64,000 nt of DNA from Microvirga puerhi (lineage in GTDB: Bacteria > Pseudomonadota > Alphaproteobacteria > Rhizobiales > Beijerinckiaceae): contig NZ_JAIRBM010000007.1 of NCBI RefSeq assembly GCF_020089865.1, positions 1 to 64,000 of the forward strand, written 5' to 3'. The translations under genes were made by a program, and so were the position numbers. Positions 51,835 through 60,640 of the stretch are shown here, in pieces (the first letter of the stretch is position 1; each line of letters starts with the position of its first letter). Under the pieces are notes generated by a model that was given only the letters and a program-made list of their open reading frames with translations, was not told the origin of the DNA and searched no databases.

Positions 51835-52038
51835 CGTCTTCCTCCGGCTCGACACTGTCTCGGAGACAAACTGGCCGCTATGTTTCCGGCAAAGTTCGCG
51901 TTCCGACAGCCAGCTTATCTGTGCCGTTACGGCAGATCGGCAAGGCAAGAGGACCCACAAAGCCGTCCCAAAATGTGGCGAAGACGAGTAATGGTGGCTT
52001 CTTCATCCGGCTAAGGGCGCGGCAGAGCCCAGCCGAGA

Positions 52039-52788
52039 TTACCCCAGAGTTTCCTCGAAGAACGTGAGGAGCCGCTTCCAATGGCGCTCGGCTCCCTCGG
52101 GGTTGTACTCGCCATGGTCGGGAACGGCCCAGCCATGTCCCATCCCGACGTAGTTTTCGATCACGTGATCGATCTCCGCCTCGCGCAGGGCGAGTTCGAG
52201 CCGGGCTGATTGATCCGGGGGGAAGCTCTTGTCGATCCCCGCCGAACCCACATACACCCTGGCCCTCATCGTTGCGACGTGACGGTGGGGGCTGTCAGGC
52301 GTGTCGGCGGCCAGATTGCCGCCATGAAAGCTCGCGGCGGCGGCGATGCGATCGGGATAGGCGGCAGCACCATTGAGCGCCCGCGCGCCGCCCATGCAAT
52401 ACCCGACCGTACCGATGCGACCCGTGGCGCCTTCTTGTTCCAGAGCCTGGAGAAACGCCCCGGTGTCGCGCTGCGTCATCTCCTGGCTCGTGCCCTTGAT
52501 CATTCCCATCAAAGCGGTGCGGCTTGCCTCATCGGAAAACGCGGTCTTCGCGTCAAAGGGGCCATAGGCTCCAAACCGATAGAGAAGATCGGGGACGAGC
52601 ACGATGTAGCCGGCATCGGCAAGGCGCTGTGCCATGCCTTCGAGTGCGGGACGGAGCCCGAAGGCATCCATATAGAGAACGACACCAGGCCGGTTGGCCG
52701 CCGGCGCTCGCCGGCTGATATCGGGATGCACGATCAGGGCCGGTGCCGACCCGTCTTGGGTCTCGATTGCAATCTTTCGCGTTGCCAC
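52039..52788 (-). CDS. Dienelactone hydrolase-family protein
   Basis: This protein of about 249 residues is read from a GTG at 52788, with GGAGG 7 bases upstream. The nucleophile motif is GTVGYCMGGARALN (Cys, as in dienelactone hydrolases), the acid is probably the Asp in SAGIDKSFPP, and the His is in GMGHGWAVPD. It hydrolyses lactone or ester bonds in aromatic or other breakdown routes. No aromatic pathway genes are nearby, so the substrate is unknown. The longer frame to 53538 is antisense overlap with the MFS gene and is not coding. Confidence 0.88.
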   Translation of the reverse strand: MATRKIAIETQDGSAPALIVHPDISRRAPAANRPGVVLYMDAFGLRPALEGMAQRLADAGYIVLVPDLLYRFGAYGPFDAKTAFSDEASRTALMGMIKGTSQEMTQRDTGAFLQALEQEGATGRIGTVGYCMGGARALNGAAAYPDRIAAAASFHGGNLAADTPDSPHRHVATMRARVYVGSAGIDKSFPPDQSARLELALREAEIDHVIENYVGMGHGWAVPDHGEYNPEGAERHWKRLLTFFEETLG

Positions 52789-52826
52789 GGCATTCCTCCC
52801 ACGTGTTCGATATGTCGGGTCGTCAC

Positions 52827-54020
52827 TTAAAGGGCCGGGCTGCTCGCTTCCCGCCGCAGGGCAATCCAGAAGGCGAGCTGGCCCAGAAGGCCGGTTCCGG
52901 CCAGCACGACACCGGCGGCCAAGGCCGGATTGCGGCCCAGCCCGGCCAGCGACGTACACATCGCACCGATAACCATCTGTGCAAAACCGTAAAGACCGGC
53001 TGCGGATCCGATCATTTTCGGATTCACGCTGACGGCCTTCGTCAATGCAGCAGGACTGGCCATTCCTGCGCCGAGGGTGAAAAGAAACATCAGGGCGAGG
53101 GTGGAGAAAACGGTCATCTGACCTGTGAGGACCACTGTCAGGAATGCCAAGGCACCCAGGACGCTGATCACGTTGGCGCCCACCATTAACCGCTCGATCG
53201 CCACGCGGCCGATCAGACGTCCGGCCAGAACGCTTCCGAGCGAGACACCGACCACGAGAATCCCGAGATAAAGCCCGATATCGTGCTGCGGTTGATGCAA
53301 CTGATCGACGAAGATGAACGGGGCCGCCGCGATGAACGCATACATGGACGTGGTGGCGCAGCCGCCGCCGATGGCGAATCCGAGAAAGATCGGGGAGCTC
53401 AGCAGACGCTTGTAGTCGGACGCCAGGGAAAGAACGCTGATCGTCCCGCTGGGCCTGCCGGTCTCTGGAAGCAGCCTCCAGGCGAAGATCAGATTGGCAA
53501 TGCCGAGGGCGCTCAGCACCAGAAAGATCGACCGCCACCCGAGCGACGCAGCCAAGGTGCCGCCGATGAGGGGTGCCAGCCCGGGCCCCACCGTCGCCAT
53601 CAGGTTCATCAGGGCAAGCCGGCGCGCCGCGTCCTCGGATCCGGCCGTATCGCGCACCATGGCGCGGCCCAGAACCAGGCCCGCGCAGCCGCCAAGAGCC
53701 TGAACCAACCGAGCCCCGATCAGGACGCGGATGTCGGGCGCGAGGAGCGCGGCCAGCCCGGCAGCCGTGTAGAGCACGAGCCCTATTATGAGCATCGGCC
53801 GCCGCCCGAAGCAGTCGGAGAGGGGACCGTAGACCAACTGCCCGACTGCCAGCCCGATGATGTACAGGCTGATGGTCATCTGCGTGGCCGCGATGCTGGC
53901 GTTGAGATCCCGTGCCGCGACCGGCAGGGCTGGCACGAACATGTGCATCGCCAGGGTGCCGCTGAAAGTGATCAGCACCAGGAGCCAGAGCGCCGGACGA
54001 CCTTGAGGAGATGAGATCAC
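52827..54020 (-). CDS. MFS transporter, Bcr/CflA (DHA1) family
   Basis: This 397-residue protein has 12 membrane segments. The family signatures are MHMFVPALPVAARDLNAS at the start, YGPLSDCFGRRPMLIIGL (motif A), and LGGCAGLVLGRAMVRD. It is a drug/proton efflux pump of the bicyclomycin-resistance type. It overlaps the dehydratase gene by 4 bases (ATGA), so the two are co-transcribed. Confidence 0.92.
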   Translation of the reverse strand: MISSPQGRPALWLLVLITFSGTLAMHMFVPALPVAARDLNASIAATQMTISLYIIGLAVGQLVYGPLSDCFGRRPMLIIGLVLYTAAGLAALLAPDIRVLIGARLVQALGGCAGLVLGRAMVRDTAGSEDAARRLALMNLMATVGPGLAPLIGGTLAASLGWRSIFLVLSALGIANLIFAWRLLPETGRPSGTISVLSLASDYKRLLSSPIFLGFAIGGGCATTSMYAFIAAAPFIFVDQLHQPQHDIGLYLGILVVGVSLGSVLAGRLIGRVAIERLMVGANVISVLGALAFLTVVLTGQMTVFSTLALMFLFTLGAGMASPAALTKAVSVNPKMIGSAAGLYGFAQMVIGAMCTSLAGLGRNPALAAGVVLAGTGLLGQLAFWIALRREASSPAL

Positions 54021-55015
54021 GCCGAGAGGAATCCGGCGAGAGCTTTCGGATCGACGTTGCCGCCGCTGATGATGACGCCGACCCTCTTGCCGCGGCAGGG
54101 GACGATGCCGTTGAGAGCGGCTGCGGCCGCGAGGCAGCCTGTTGGCTCGACCACGATCTTCATCCGCTCCACGAAGAAGCGCATCGCATCTACCAGCATG
54201 GCGTCGGACACCGTCACGATGTCCTCCGCCAGGGCCTGGATGATCGGGAAGGTCTTCGAGCCGAGATAGGTGGTCTGGGCTCCATCGGCGATCGTGGTCG
54301 GAACGGAAATTCGGACGATCGAGCCGGAGCGGAAGGATTGCTGTCCGTCATTGCCCGCCTCCGGCTCGACGCCGAATACACGACATTCCGGGGACAGCGC
54401 CTTGGCCGCGAGGGCGCATCCGGCCAGGAGACCACCGCCGCCCAGGCAGACGAGGAGCATGTCGAGGGGGCCGACCTCCTCGATCAATTCCTTCGCGGCG
54501 GTGCCTTGGCCCGCGATCACATCCTCATGATCGTAGGGTGGGATCAGGGTGAGACCGCGCTCGGCTGACAACTGCCGCCCAATGGCCTCCCGGTCTTCCT
54601 TGTAGCGATCGAACAGCACCACCTCGCCCCCATAGGCCTTGGTGGCCGCCACCTTCATGGCGGGAGCATCGTGAGGCATGATGATAACGCGCGGCACGTC
54701 CAGGAGCTGCCCGGCATAGGCGATGGCCTGGGCGTGGTTTCCGGAAGAGAACGCGACGACGCCACGCTTCTTCGCATCCTCCGGAAGGCGGGCGATGGCA
54801 TTGTAGGCGCCACGGAATTTGAAGGCGCCGGCGCGCTGCAGATTTTCGGCCTTGAAGAACAAGGTCCCACCGGTGCGTGCATCGGCCGTCCGGGACGTCA
54901 GGACGGGCGTGCGATGCGCCACGCCCTCGATACGTTGGGCCGCGGCGACGACATCCGCATAGGTCGGCGAGGCGGGGAGAGGAGAGGGGGCATCCTGTCG
55001 AAGAGACGTGCTCAT
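54017..55015 (-). CDS. Threonine/serine dehydratase (PLP type, catabolic, no ACT domain)
   Basis: This 332-residue PLP enzyme has the cofactor Lys in GAFKFRGAYNAI, SSGNHAQAIAYAG and the phosphate loop CLGGGGLLAGC. It deaminates L-threonine or L-serine to the 2-oxo acid; similar proteins can be threo-3-hydroxyaspartate dehydratases or serine racemases. The regulatory ACT domain of IlvA is absent, which fits a catabolic enzyme. It is the first gene of a pair with the MFS transporter. Confidence 0.88.
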   Translation of the reverse strand: MSTSLRQDAPSPLPASPTYADVVAAAQRIEGVAHRTPVLTSRTADARTGGTLFFKAENLQRAGAFKFRGAYNAIARLPEDAKKRGVVAFSSGNHAQAIAYAGQLLDVPRVIIMPHDAPAMKVAATKAYGGEVVLFDRYKEDREAIGRQLSAERGLTLIPPYDHEDVIAGQGTAAKELIEEVGPLDMLLVCLGGGGLLAGCALAAKALSPECRVFGVEPEAGNDGQQSFRSGSIVRISVPTTIADGAQTTYLGSKTFPIIQALAEDIVTVSDAMLVDAMRFFVERMKIVVEPTGCLAAAAALNGIVPCRGKRVGVIISGGNVDPKALAGFLSA

Positions 55016-55331
55016 GGACCTTTTCTCTGTCTCGGAGGAAAACGATTACACGGCTTCCTCGTCAGGCTCAGGGCCGCGTGAAATCGTTTTCACGCACGCC
55101 GCACCGCGAATTCCTACAGCAAAAAATTCGCCGTGGCACTTTAGAAGCCTGCCAGAACCTCTGCATCTGGGGCATGGGAAAAGCGAATGGGCGCATGGCC
55201 GTTCGCGTGGGTGGAAGGCCCTTACGCCTTCGTTGCCTCCTCACGGTGGAACATCCGTTCATCCGCACGGTTCACCGAGCACCGCATTTCCGGGGGCGAT
55301 CCCTTTAATTCTACGAGCAATAAGGTGCGCC
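55016..55331. other. 316-base divergent region upstream of the dehydratase and ThDP-enzyme genes
   Basis: It holds a 10-base inverted repeat, GAAAACGATT (55038-55047) and AATCGTTTTC (55082-55091), separated by 34 bases. It could be a two-site operator or the base of a leader hairpin for the dehydratase gene. No gene is recognised here. Confidence 0.4.
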
Positions 55332-57119
55332 ATGGCTCAGACGGTCAGCGACTTCTTGGTTCAGCGCTTAGGCGAATGGGGCGTGCGCACCATTTTCGGC
55401 TACCCGGGAGACGGGATCAACGGCGTCCTTGGGGCCCTGAACCGGGCCGATGGCGCGTTCGACTTCATTCAAGTCCGCCATGAGGAGATGGCGGCGTTCA
55501 TGGCGTCGGCCTATGCGAAATTCTCGGGAGAGCTCGGCGTCTGCATGGCGACGTCGGGACCCGGGGCAACCCACCTGATCACCGGGCTTTACGATGCCCT
55601 GCTCGACAATCAACCGGTTCTCGCCATCGCGGGCCAGCAGGCGCGGGCGGCCATCGGCGGGCATTATCAGCAGGAGGTCAATCTCGAAGCCGCGTTCCAG
55701 GACGTGGCCCGTGCCTTCGTCCATCAGGCCGCGTCGGCTCCGCAAGTCAGGCATCTGGTGGACCGAGCAATCCGCATTGCGATCGCCGAGAGGACCGTGA
55801 CCGCTCTCATATTGCCCAATGATCTCCAGGAGGAGGCCTATAAGGACCCTCCGCGCAAGCACGGCACGTTGCATTCCGGTATCGGCTATGCGGAACCGAA
55901 GGTGGTCCCCTACGAGCAGGATCTAGAAAGAGCCGCCGACGTGCTGAACAGCGGTCAAAAGGTGGCGATCCTGGTCGGGGCTGGCGCGTTGCATGCGACC
56001 GATGAAGTCATCGCCATCGCCGACAAGCTTGGCGCTGGCGTCGCCAAGGCTCTCCTCGGCAAAGCGGCGGTTCCGGATGATCTTCCCTTCGTGACCGGGT
56101 CCATCGGGCTCCTGGGCACCAAGGCGAGCTGGGACATGATGAATGAATGCGACACGCTGCTGATGGTCGGCTCGAACTTCCCTTACTCGGAGTTCCTGCC
56201 GAAGGAGGGGCAGGCGAGGGGCATTCAGATCGATATCAAGCCGGGCTTGCTCAGCCTGCGCTATCCGATGGAGGTCAATCTCGTAGGCGACAGCGCCGAG
56301 ACGCTCCGCGCGCTGCTGCCGCTGCTCGAGCGCAAGGCGGATCGTTCCTGGCGGGAGCGCATTGAGGCGAACGTCGCCGAGTGGTGGCGCGACCTGGAAG
56401 CCCGCGCCATGTCATCCGCCAATCCGGTCAATCCCCAGAGAGTGACCTGGGAACTTTCGCCCCGCCTGCCTGATCGGGTGATCGTGACGAGCGATTCGGG
56501 ATCCTGTGCCAATTGGTATGCACGCGACCTGAAATTCCGCCGCGGAATGATGGGCTCGCTCTCCGGCGGGCTCGCCTCCATGGGGGCCGCCGTTCCCTAT
56601 GCGATCGCCGCGAAATTCGCCCACCCGGACAGGCCGGTGGTGGCTCTCGTCGGGGACGGCGCCATGCAGATGAACAACATGGCGGAGCTGATCACGGTGG
56701 CGAAATACTGGCAGCGCTGGACCAACCGGACATGGATCTGCTGCGTGTTCAACAACGAGGATTTGAATCAGGTCACGTGGGAGCAGCGGGTGATGGAAGG
56801 GGATCCGAAATATGAGGCCTCTCAGAACCTGCCGAACGTGCCCTACCATAAGTTTGCGGAGCTGATCGGGCTCAAGGGCATCTATGTGGACGATCCGGAC
56901 AAGGTCGGAGCGGGCTGGGACGAAGCCTTCGCCAGCGACAGGCCGGTCGTGATCGAGGTGAAGACCGATCCAAACGTGCCGCCGCTTCCGTCCCACATCA
57001 GCCTGGACCAGGCCCGCAAGTTCATGTCGAGCCTTCTCCACGATGATCCCGATCGGCGCGGCGTGATCGTGGAGACGGCCAAGCAGGTGATCGACACCGT
57101 CCTTCCCCATAGGGAATGA
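55332..57119 (+). CDS. ThDP-dependent enzyme, pyruvate oxidase/acetolactate synthase-like
   Basis: This 595-residue protein has the three ThDP-enzyme domains: N-terminal pyrimidine-binding (FGYPGDGINGVLGAL, catalytic Glu in VRHEEMAAFMA), central FAD/nucleotide-like (KVAILVGAGALHATDEV), and C-terminal diphosphate-binding VALVGDGAMQMNNMAELIT ... FNNEDLNQV. The FGYPGDGINGV start and overall length favour a PoxB-type pyruvate oxidase/dehydrogenase over a biosynthetic acetolactate synthase. No small regulatory subunit gene is present. The ATG at 55332 has AAGGTG upstream. Confidence 0.85.
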   Translation: MAQTVSDFLVQRLGEWGVRTIFGYPGDGINGVLGALNRADGAFDFIQVRHEEMAAFMASAYAKFSGELGVCMATSGPGATHLITGLYDALLDNQPVLAIAGQQARAAIGGHYQQEVNLEAAFQDVARAFVHQAASAPQVRHLVDRAIRIAIAERTVTALILPNDLQEEAYKDPPRKHGTLHSGIGYAEPKVVPYEQDLERAADVLNSGQKVAILVGAGALHATDEVIAIADKLGAGVAKALLGKAAVPDDLPFVTGSIGLLGTKASWDMMNECDTLLMVGSNFPYSEFLPKEGQARGIQIDIKPGLLSLRYPMEVNLVGDSAETLRALLPLLERKADRSWRERIEANVAEWWRDLEARAMSSANPVNPQRVTWELSPRLPDRVIVTSDSGSCANWYARDLKFRRGMMGSLSGGLASMGAAVPYAIAAKFAHPDRPVVALVGDGAMQMNNMAELITVAKYWQRWTNRTWICCVFNNEDLNQVTWEQRVMEGDPKYEASQNLPNVPYHKFAELIGLKGIYVDDPDKVGAGWDEAFASDRPVVIEVKTDPNVPPLPSHISLDQARKFMSSLLHDDPDRRGVIVETAKQVIDTVLPHRE

Positions 57120-57125
57120 GAGCGG

Positions 57126-57527
57126 TCAGCGATCCTTGAATGCGTCGGCGATCTGGTTCATGCCGGCCCGGATCGCTTCCACGGCGGCGTTGGCTCCGGC
57201 GCTCAGGGCATGGCGCTGCGCCAGCCAGGCCGGATCGTTGTAGGTCAGCCAGACCCGGCCTTCCTCATCTTCCCAAGCGAGGGCCTTGAAGGGCAGGTCG
57301 ATGCCGATGGTCTGGCGATCCTGCATCAAGGGCGTTCCCGCCCGAGGATTGCCGAAGATCAGCAGTTCGGTCGGGCGCAGGTCCATTTCGACCCGATCGG
57401 CGTTCGCCCCATGGTCGATGCGGGCGAAGATGGTCAGGCCCTTCGATTCCAATAGCGCCACCAGACGGTCCATGGTCTCCCGAACCGAGACGGGGCTGGG
57501 AATCGAGATCAGACCGTTTTCCGCCAT
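57126..57527 (-). CDS. DUF302-domain protein
   Basis: This 133-residue protein matches the DUF302 pattern: PVSVRETMDRLVALLESKGL ... FARIDHGANA ... PTELLIFGNPRAGTPLMQ ... DLPFKALAWEDEEGRVWLTY. There is no signal peptide. These small proteins are of unknown role and may bind ligands. It converges on the ThDP-enzyme gene with 6 bases between the stops. Confidence 0.88.
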   Translation of the reverse strand: MAENGLISIPSPVSVRETMDRLVALLESKGLTIFARIDHGANADRVEMDLRPTELLIFGNPRAGTPLMQDRQTIGIDLPFKALAWEDEEGRVWLTYNDPAWLAQRHALSAGANAAVEAIRAGMNQIADAFKDR

Positions 57528-57746
57528 GGGAGTCTCCAGAACGCGTTGGGTAGGGTATGCTTCCGCTTATCACGAAGGCTGGCCGGTGCCATAGATATCG
57601 GACAGCCGACTGCCCGGGGCTTATGGCCGCTACCTTCCGTCCATTTGACTTCCCCCCGGCTTTGAGAGACATGAGCGCGTTTCGGAGGGGTCCGTCCCCT
57701 TGCGAAGTTTCCCGATTCAAAGGCAGTGTCGCCGCCGGAGCTTTGA

Positions 57747-59456
57747 ATGGACGGTATGGTCCCCCAGCAGCGCCTTTCCCTGCGCCGATTTTCTCTGGCG
57801 CAGGTGGCGAGTGCCTTCGAGCGGAGCCATTTCAGGCTCTGCCTTCTTCTCGTTCTCCTCTCCCTGGTCTGCTTCCTGCCCGGCTTTACGTCCCTCCATC
57901 CGATGGACAGGGATGAGCCGCGCTATGCGCAGGCTTCCAAGCAGATGCTCGAAACCCACGAGTTCGTGGACGTCCGCTTCCAGGACGAGGCGCGTTACAA
58001 GAAGCCGGTCGGGATCTACTGGCTCCAGAGTGCCAGCGTGGCCGTGGGGGAGGCTCTCGGAGTGTCCGAGGCGCGGACGACCATTGCTCTTTATAGGATT
58101 CCGTCCCTCCTCGGCGCCCTCGCGACCGTACTTCTGACCTATTGGGCAGCGCTGGCGTTTCTCGGGCGACGAGGCGCCTTTCTGGTTGCTGCCCTCATGG
58201 CCACCTCCATCATTCTCATGGTCGAGGCGCGGCTGGCGAAGACCGATGCGGCGCTCGCGGCCTGCTCCGTGGCAGTCATGGGCGGTCTGGCACGAGCCTA
58301 TTTCGGGCGAGGGGCGGGCGTTCTGCCGAAGCGGGCTCTCATGATTTTCTGGGCCGGTTTCGCGGCCGGGATCCTGATCAAGGGGCCGCTCGTCCTGATG
58401 TTCGCGGGGCTGACGGCCGCGATTCTGTCCTATCGGGAACGGTCGTTCCGCTGGCTGCTGACCTTGCGGCCAGGGCTCGGCGCGGCGTTCACGCTCCTGG
58501 TGGTCCTGCCCTGGTTTATTGCGATTGCACTCAAATCGGGCGGCGCCTTCTATTCCGAGGCGGTCGGTCACGACATGCTGGGCAAGGTCGGTACGGCCCA
58601 GCGTTATCACTGGGCACCGCCGGGTTTCTATCTTCTGGCCTTCTTCGCTACGTTCTGGCCCGGTGCCATCTTCGCGGCAGCCGCAGTGCCTTTCGCTTGG
58701 CGCCATCGGCGCGAGGATGCCATCGCCTTCTGCCTCGCCTGGATCGTTCCCTCCTGGCTCGTCTTCGAGGCTGTTCCAACGAAGTTGCCACATTACGTCA
58801 TGCCGCTTTACCCGGCGATCGCCATCATCACGGTGATCGCGATCCTGCGCCATTTCGTGGGACCGCACCGCCCTGGGGCCAAGCTTGCGACCGTCCTCAT
58901 TCCGTTCATTCCCATTGGGCTCATGGTCGGGCTTTCCGTCGTCAACTGGAACTTCGACCACACTCTGCCCTATCGCGGTCTTCCGGCGCTGCTCGCCGCA
59001 TCGCTGATTGCGCTCTATGCGTGGCGACTCTTCGTGCAAAACGAGGTTCTCAAGAGCCTCGGACTCGGATTCGTCTCCGCGGCATGTCTGTCGGTCGGTG
59101 TCTTCGGGTTTACGCAGCTCGATCTGCGCTCGCTGAAACTCTCGCCCCGGCTGGCGGAGGCTGCGCACAGCATGACATGCGATCGTCCCGTCGTTGCTAC
59201 TCTCGGCTATCGCGAGCCGAGCCTGGTTTTCCTCGTCGGAACCGACCTGGAAATGCTGGAGACGGGAGAGGAGGCGTCAAGCTTCCTCAAGCAGGGCGGT
59301 TGCCGGATGGTTTTCGTGGAAAAGCGTTTCGAAGATGCCTTCCGGGCGGAAAACCAGCGCATCGGGCTGCAGCCGGCCCTCTCGACCCGGGTGGCCGGTT
59401 TCAATATCAACAGCGGACGGCGGCTCGATATCGGAGCCTACGCGGTCGGCCGGTGA
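57747..59456 (+). CDS. ArnT-like glycosyltransferase (GT39/GT83, polyprenyl-phosphate-sugar dependent)
   Basis: This 569-residue multi-span membrane protein has the catalytic N-terminal loop TSLHPMDRDEPRYAQASKQM (Asp-Glu pair) and KKPVGIYWLQSA, typical of PMT_2/ArnT transferases. It moves a sugar from a polyprenyl-phosphate carrier to lipid A or core on the periplasmic side. GGAG lies 6 bases before the ATG. It is the first of three genes (transferase, GT2, LAB_N) that together resemble the RgtD-RgtE-RgtF set of rhizobia, which adds galacturonic acid; that match is inferred from gene order. Confidence 0.85.
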   Translation: MDGMVPQQRLSLRRFSLAQVASAFERSHFRLCLLLVLLSLVCFLPGFTSLHPMDRDEPRYAQASKQMLETHEFVDVRFQDEARYKKPVGIYWLQSASVAVGEALGVSEARTTIALYRIPSLLGALATVLLTYWAALAFLGRRGAFLVAALMATSIILMVEARLAKTDAALAACSVAVMGGLARAYFGRGAGVLPKRALMIFWAGFAAGILIKGPLVLMFAGLTAAILSYRERSFRWLLTLRPGLGAAFTLLVVLPWFIAIALKSGGAFYSEAVGHDMLGKVGTAQRYHWAPPGFYLLAFFATFWPGAIFAAAAVPFAWRHRREDAIAFCLAWIVPSWLVFEAVPTKLPHYVMPLYPAIAIITVIAILRHFVGPHRPGAKLATVLIPFIPIGLMVGLSVVNWNFDHTLPYRGLPALLAASLIALYAWRLFVQNEVLKSLGLGFVSAACLSVGVFGFTQLDLRSLKLSPRLAEAAHSMTCDRPVVATLGYREPSLVFLVGTDLEMLETGEEASSFLKQGGCRMVFVEKRFEDAFRAENQRIGLQPALSTRVAGFNINSGRRLDIGAYAVGR

Positions 59457-59498
59457 GGTCGCGCCGATGACCAGAGGTGGCCCGATGGCCCTTGAACG

Positions 59499-60230
59499 AT
59501 GATGGATCCCGTCCCGGCGCCCCGTATCAGTGTCGTCGTGCCCGTGAAGAACGAGGCGCCGAACGTTCTCCCGCTCGTGGAAGAGATCGAGCGCGCATGC
59601 GCGCCGCAAGGGCCATTCGAAGTGATCTACGTGGACGATGGGTCCACGGATGACACGACGGCGACCGTTTTGAAGGCCCGTGCAACGCGACCCTGGCTGC
59701 GTCTGGTGACGCATGAGGCGAGCTGCGGCCAGAGCGCCGCCGTGCACACAGGCGTTCATGCCGCACGCGGACCGATCGTCGTCACCCTCGATGGCGATGG
59801 TCAGAACGATCCGGCTTTCATCCCGAAGCTTGTCGCAGCCCTGAACGATCCCGTTATTGCCCTCGCCGCCGGTCAGAGGGTCGGCCGGAAAGGGGCCTAT
59901 AAACGCTGGCAATCCCGCGTCGCCAATGCCGTCCGTGGCCGGGTGCTCAAGGATGGAACGCGGGACACCGGCTGCGGTCTCAAGGCTTTTCGTCGGGACG
60001 TCTATCTGCGGCTGCCGTATTTCGATGCTCTTCATCGTTTCATGCCGGCTCTCGTCAAGCGGGAGGGCTATGCCATCGCCCATGTGGACGTAGTGGATCG
60101 TCACCGCCATGCGGGCCAGTCCAAATATGGAATGTTCGACCGCCTCTGGGTCGGCATCCTCGATCTGGCGGGCGTCTGGTGGCTGATCCGCCGCCGGCGC
60201 CGGGTCCCGGTCACTAAGGAGATTTCCTGA
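59499..60230 (+). CDS. Family 2 glycosyltransferase, polyprenyl-phosphate sugar synthase-like
   Basis: This 243-residue GT-A protein has SVVVPVKNEAPNVLPLVEEI, the nucleotide-sugar Asp motifs VIYVDDGSTDDT and VVTLDGDGQNDPAF, and a basic end (WWLIRRRRRVPVTKE). It is of the DPM1/ArnC type but without the two C-terminal membrane helices, as in RgtE-like enzymes. It should make the polyprenyl-phosphate sugar used by the transferase encoded before it. The stop overlaps the next start by one base (TGATG). Confidence 0.87.
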   Translation: MMDPVPAPRISVVVPVKNEAPNVLPLVEEIERACAPQGPFEVIYVDDGSTDDTTATVLKARATRPWLRLVTHEASCGQSAAVHTGVHAARGPIVVTLDGDGQNDPAFIPKLVAALNDPVIALAAGQRVGRKGAYKRWQSRVANAVRGRVLKDGTRDTGCGLKAFRRDVYLRLPYFDALHRFMPALVKREGYAIAHVDVVDRHRHAGQSKYGMFDRLWVGILDLAGVWWLIRRRRRVPVTKEIS

Positions 60231-60610
60231 TGCTGATGCGCCTGTCGCACGATCTCGGCCTCTACCTCTACGACATCGTCGTGGCGCGCTTCGATGTGTG
60301 GGCCGCTTTCGGGGTTATCGCTCAGCTCGTCTTCGGGGCGCGCTTTCTGGTGCAGTGGATCGCGAGCGAAAAGGCCGAACGGAGCGTCATTCCGGTCGGT
60401 TTCTGGTTTCTGTCCATCTCCGGCGGCCTGATGACGCTCATCTACGGCTTCGCGCGGCGCGATCTCGTCATCATTCTCGGGCAGCTATTCTCGATCTTCA
60501 TCTATGTCCGCAACCTGATGCTGATCTCAAAGGAAGCGAAGACCAAGGCCGAGGCGCGGGCGAAGGCCATTGCAGAGGCCGAGACGGAAGCCGAAACGGC
60601 GGCGGGATAG
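60230..60610 (+). CDS. LAB_N-domain membrane protein (lipid-A-disaccharide synthase N-terminal domain family)
   Basis: This 126-residue protein has three membrane segments and the LAB_N motifs FGARFLVQWIASEKAERSVIP and FWFLSISGG ... LIYGFARRDLVIILGQ. It has a Glu/Ala/Lys-rich helical tail. It is coupled to the GT2 gene. In rhizobia a comparable small protein (RgtF) assists dodecaprenyl-phosphate-galacturonate metabolism, and a flippase-helper role is plausible here. Confidence 0.87.
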   Translation: MLMRLSHDLGLYLYDIVVARFDVWAAFGVIAQLVFGARFLVQWIASEKAERSVIPVGFWFLSISGGLMTLIYGFARRDLVIILGQLFSIFIYVRNLMLISKEAKTKAEARAKAIAEAETEAETAAG

Positions 60611-60640
60611 CCGAGAAGCCAGCCCGTCGCCGAATTGAAA

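Noticed and set aside
52789..53538. Upstream half of the open frame containing the dienelactone hydrolase
   Set aside because: It overlaps the Bcr/CflA transporter gene in another frame on the same strand and has no recognisable sequence; the GTG at 52788 with GGAGG is the real start.
57717..59168. 483-codon minus-strand frame across the ArnT-like gene, and a 442-codon plus frame at 58142
   Set aside because: Antisense or shifted shadows of the membrane transferase, with charged low-complexity translation and no motif.
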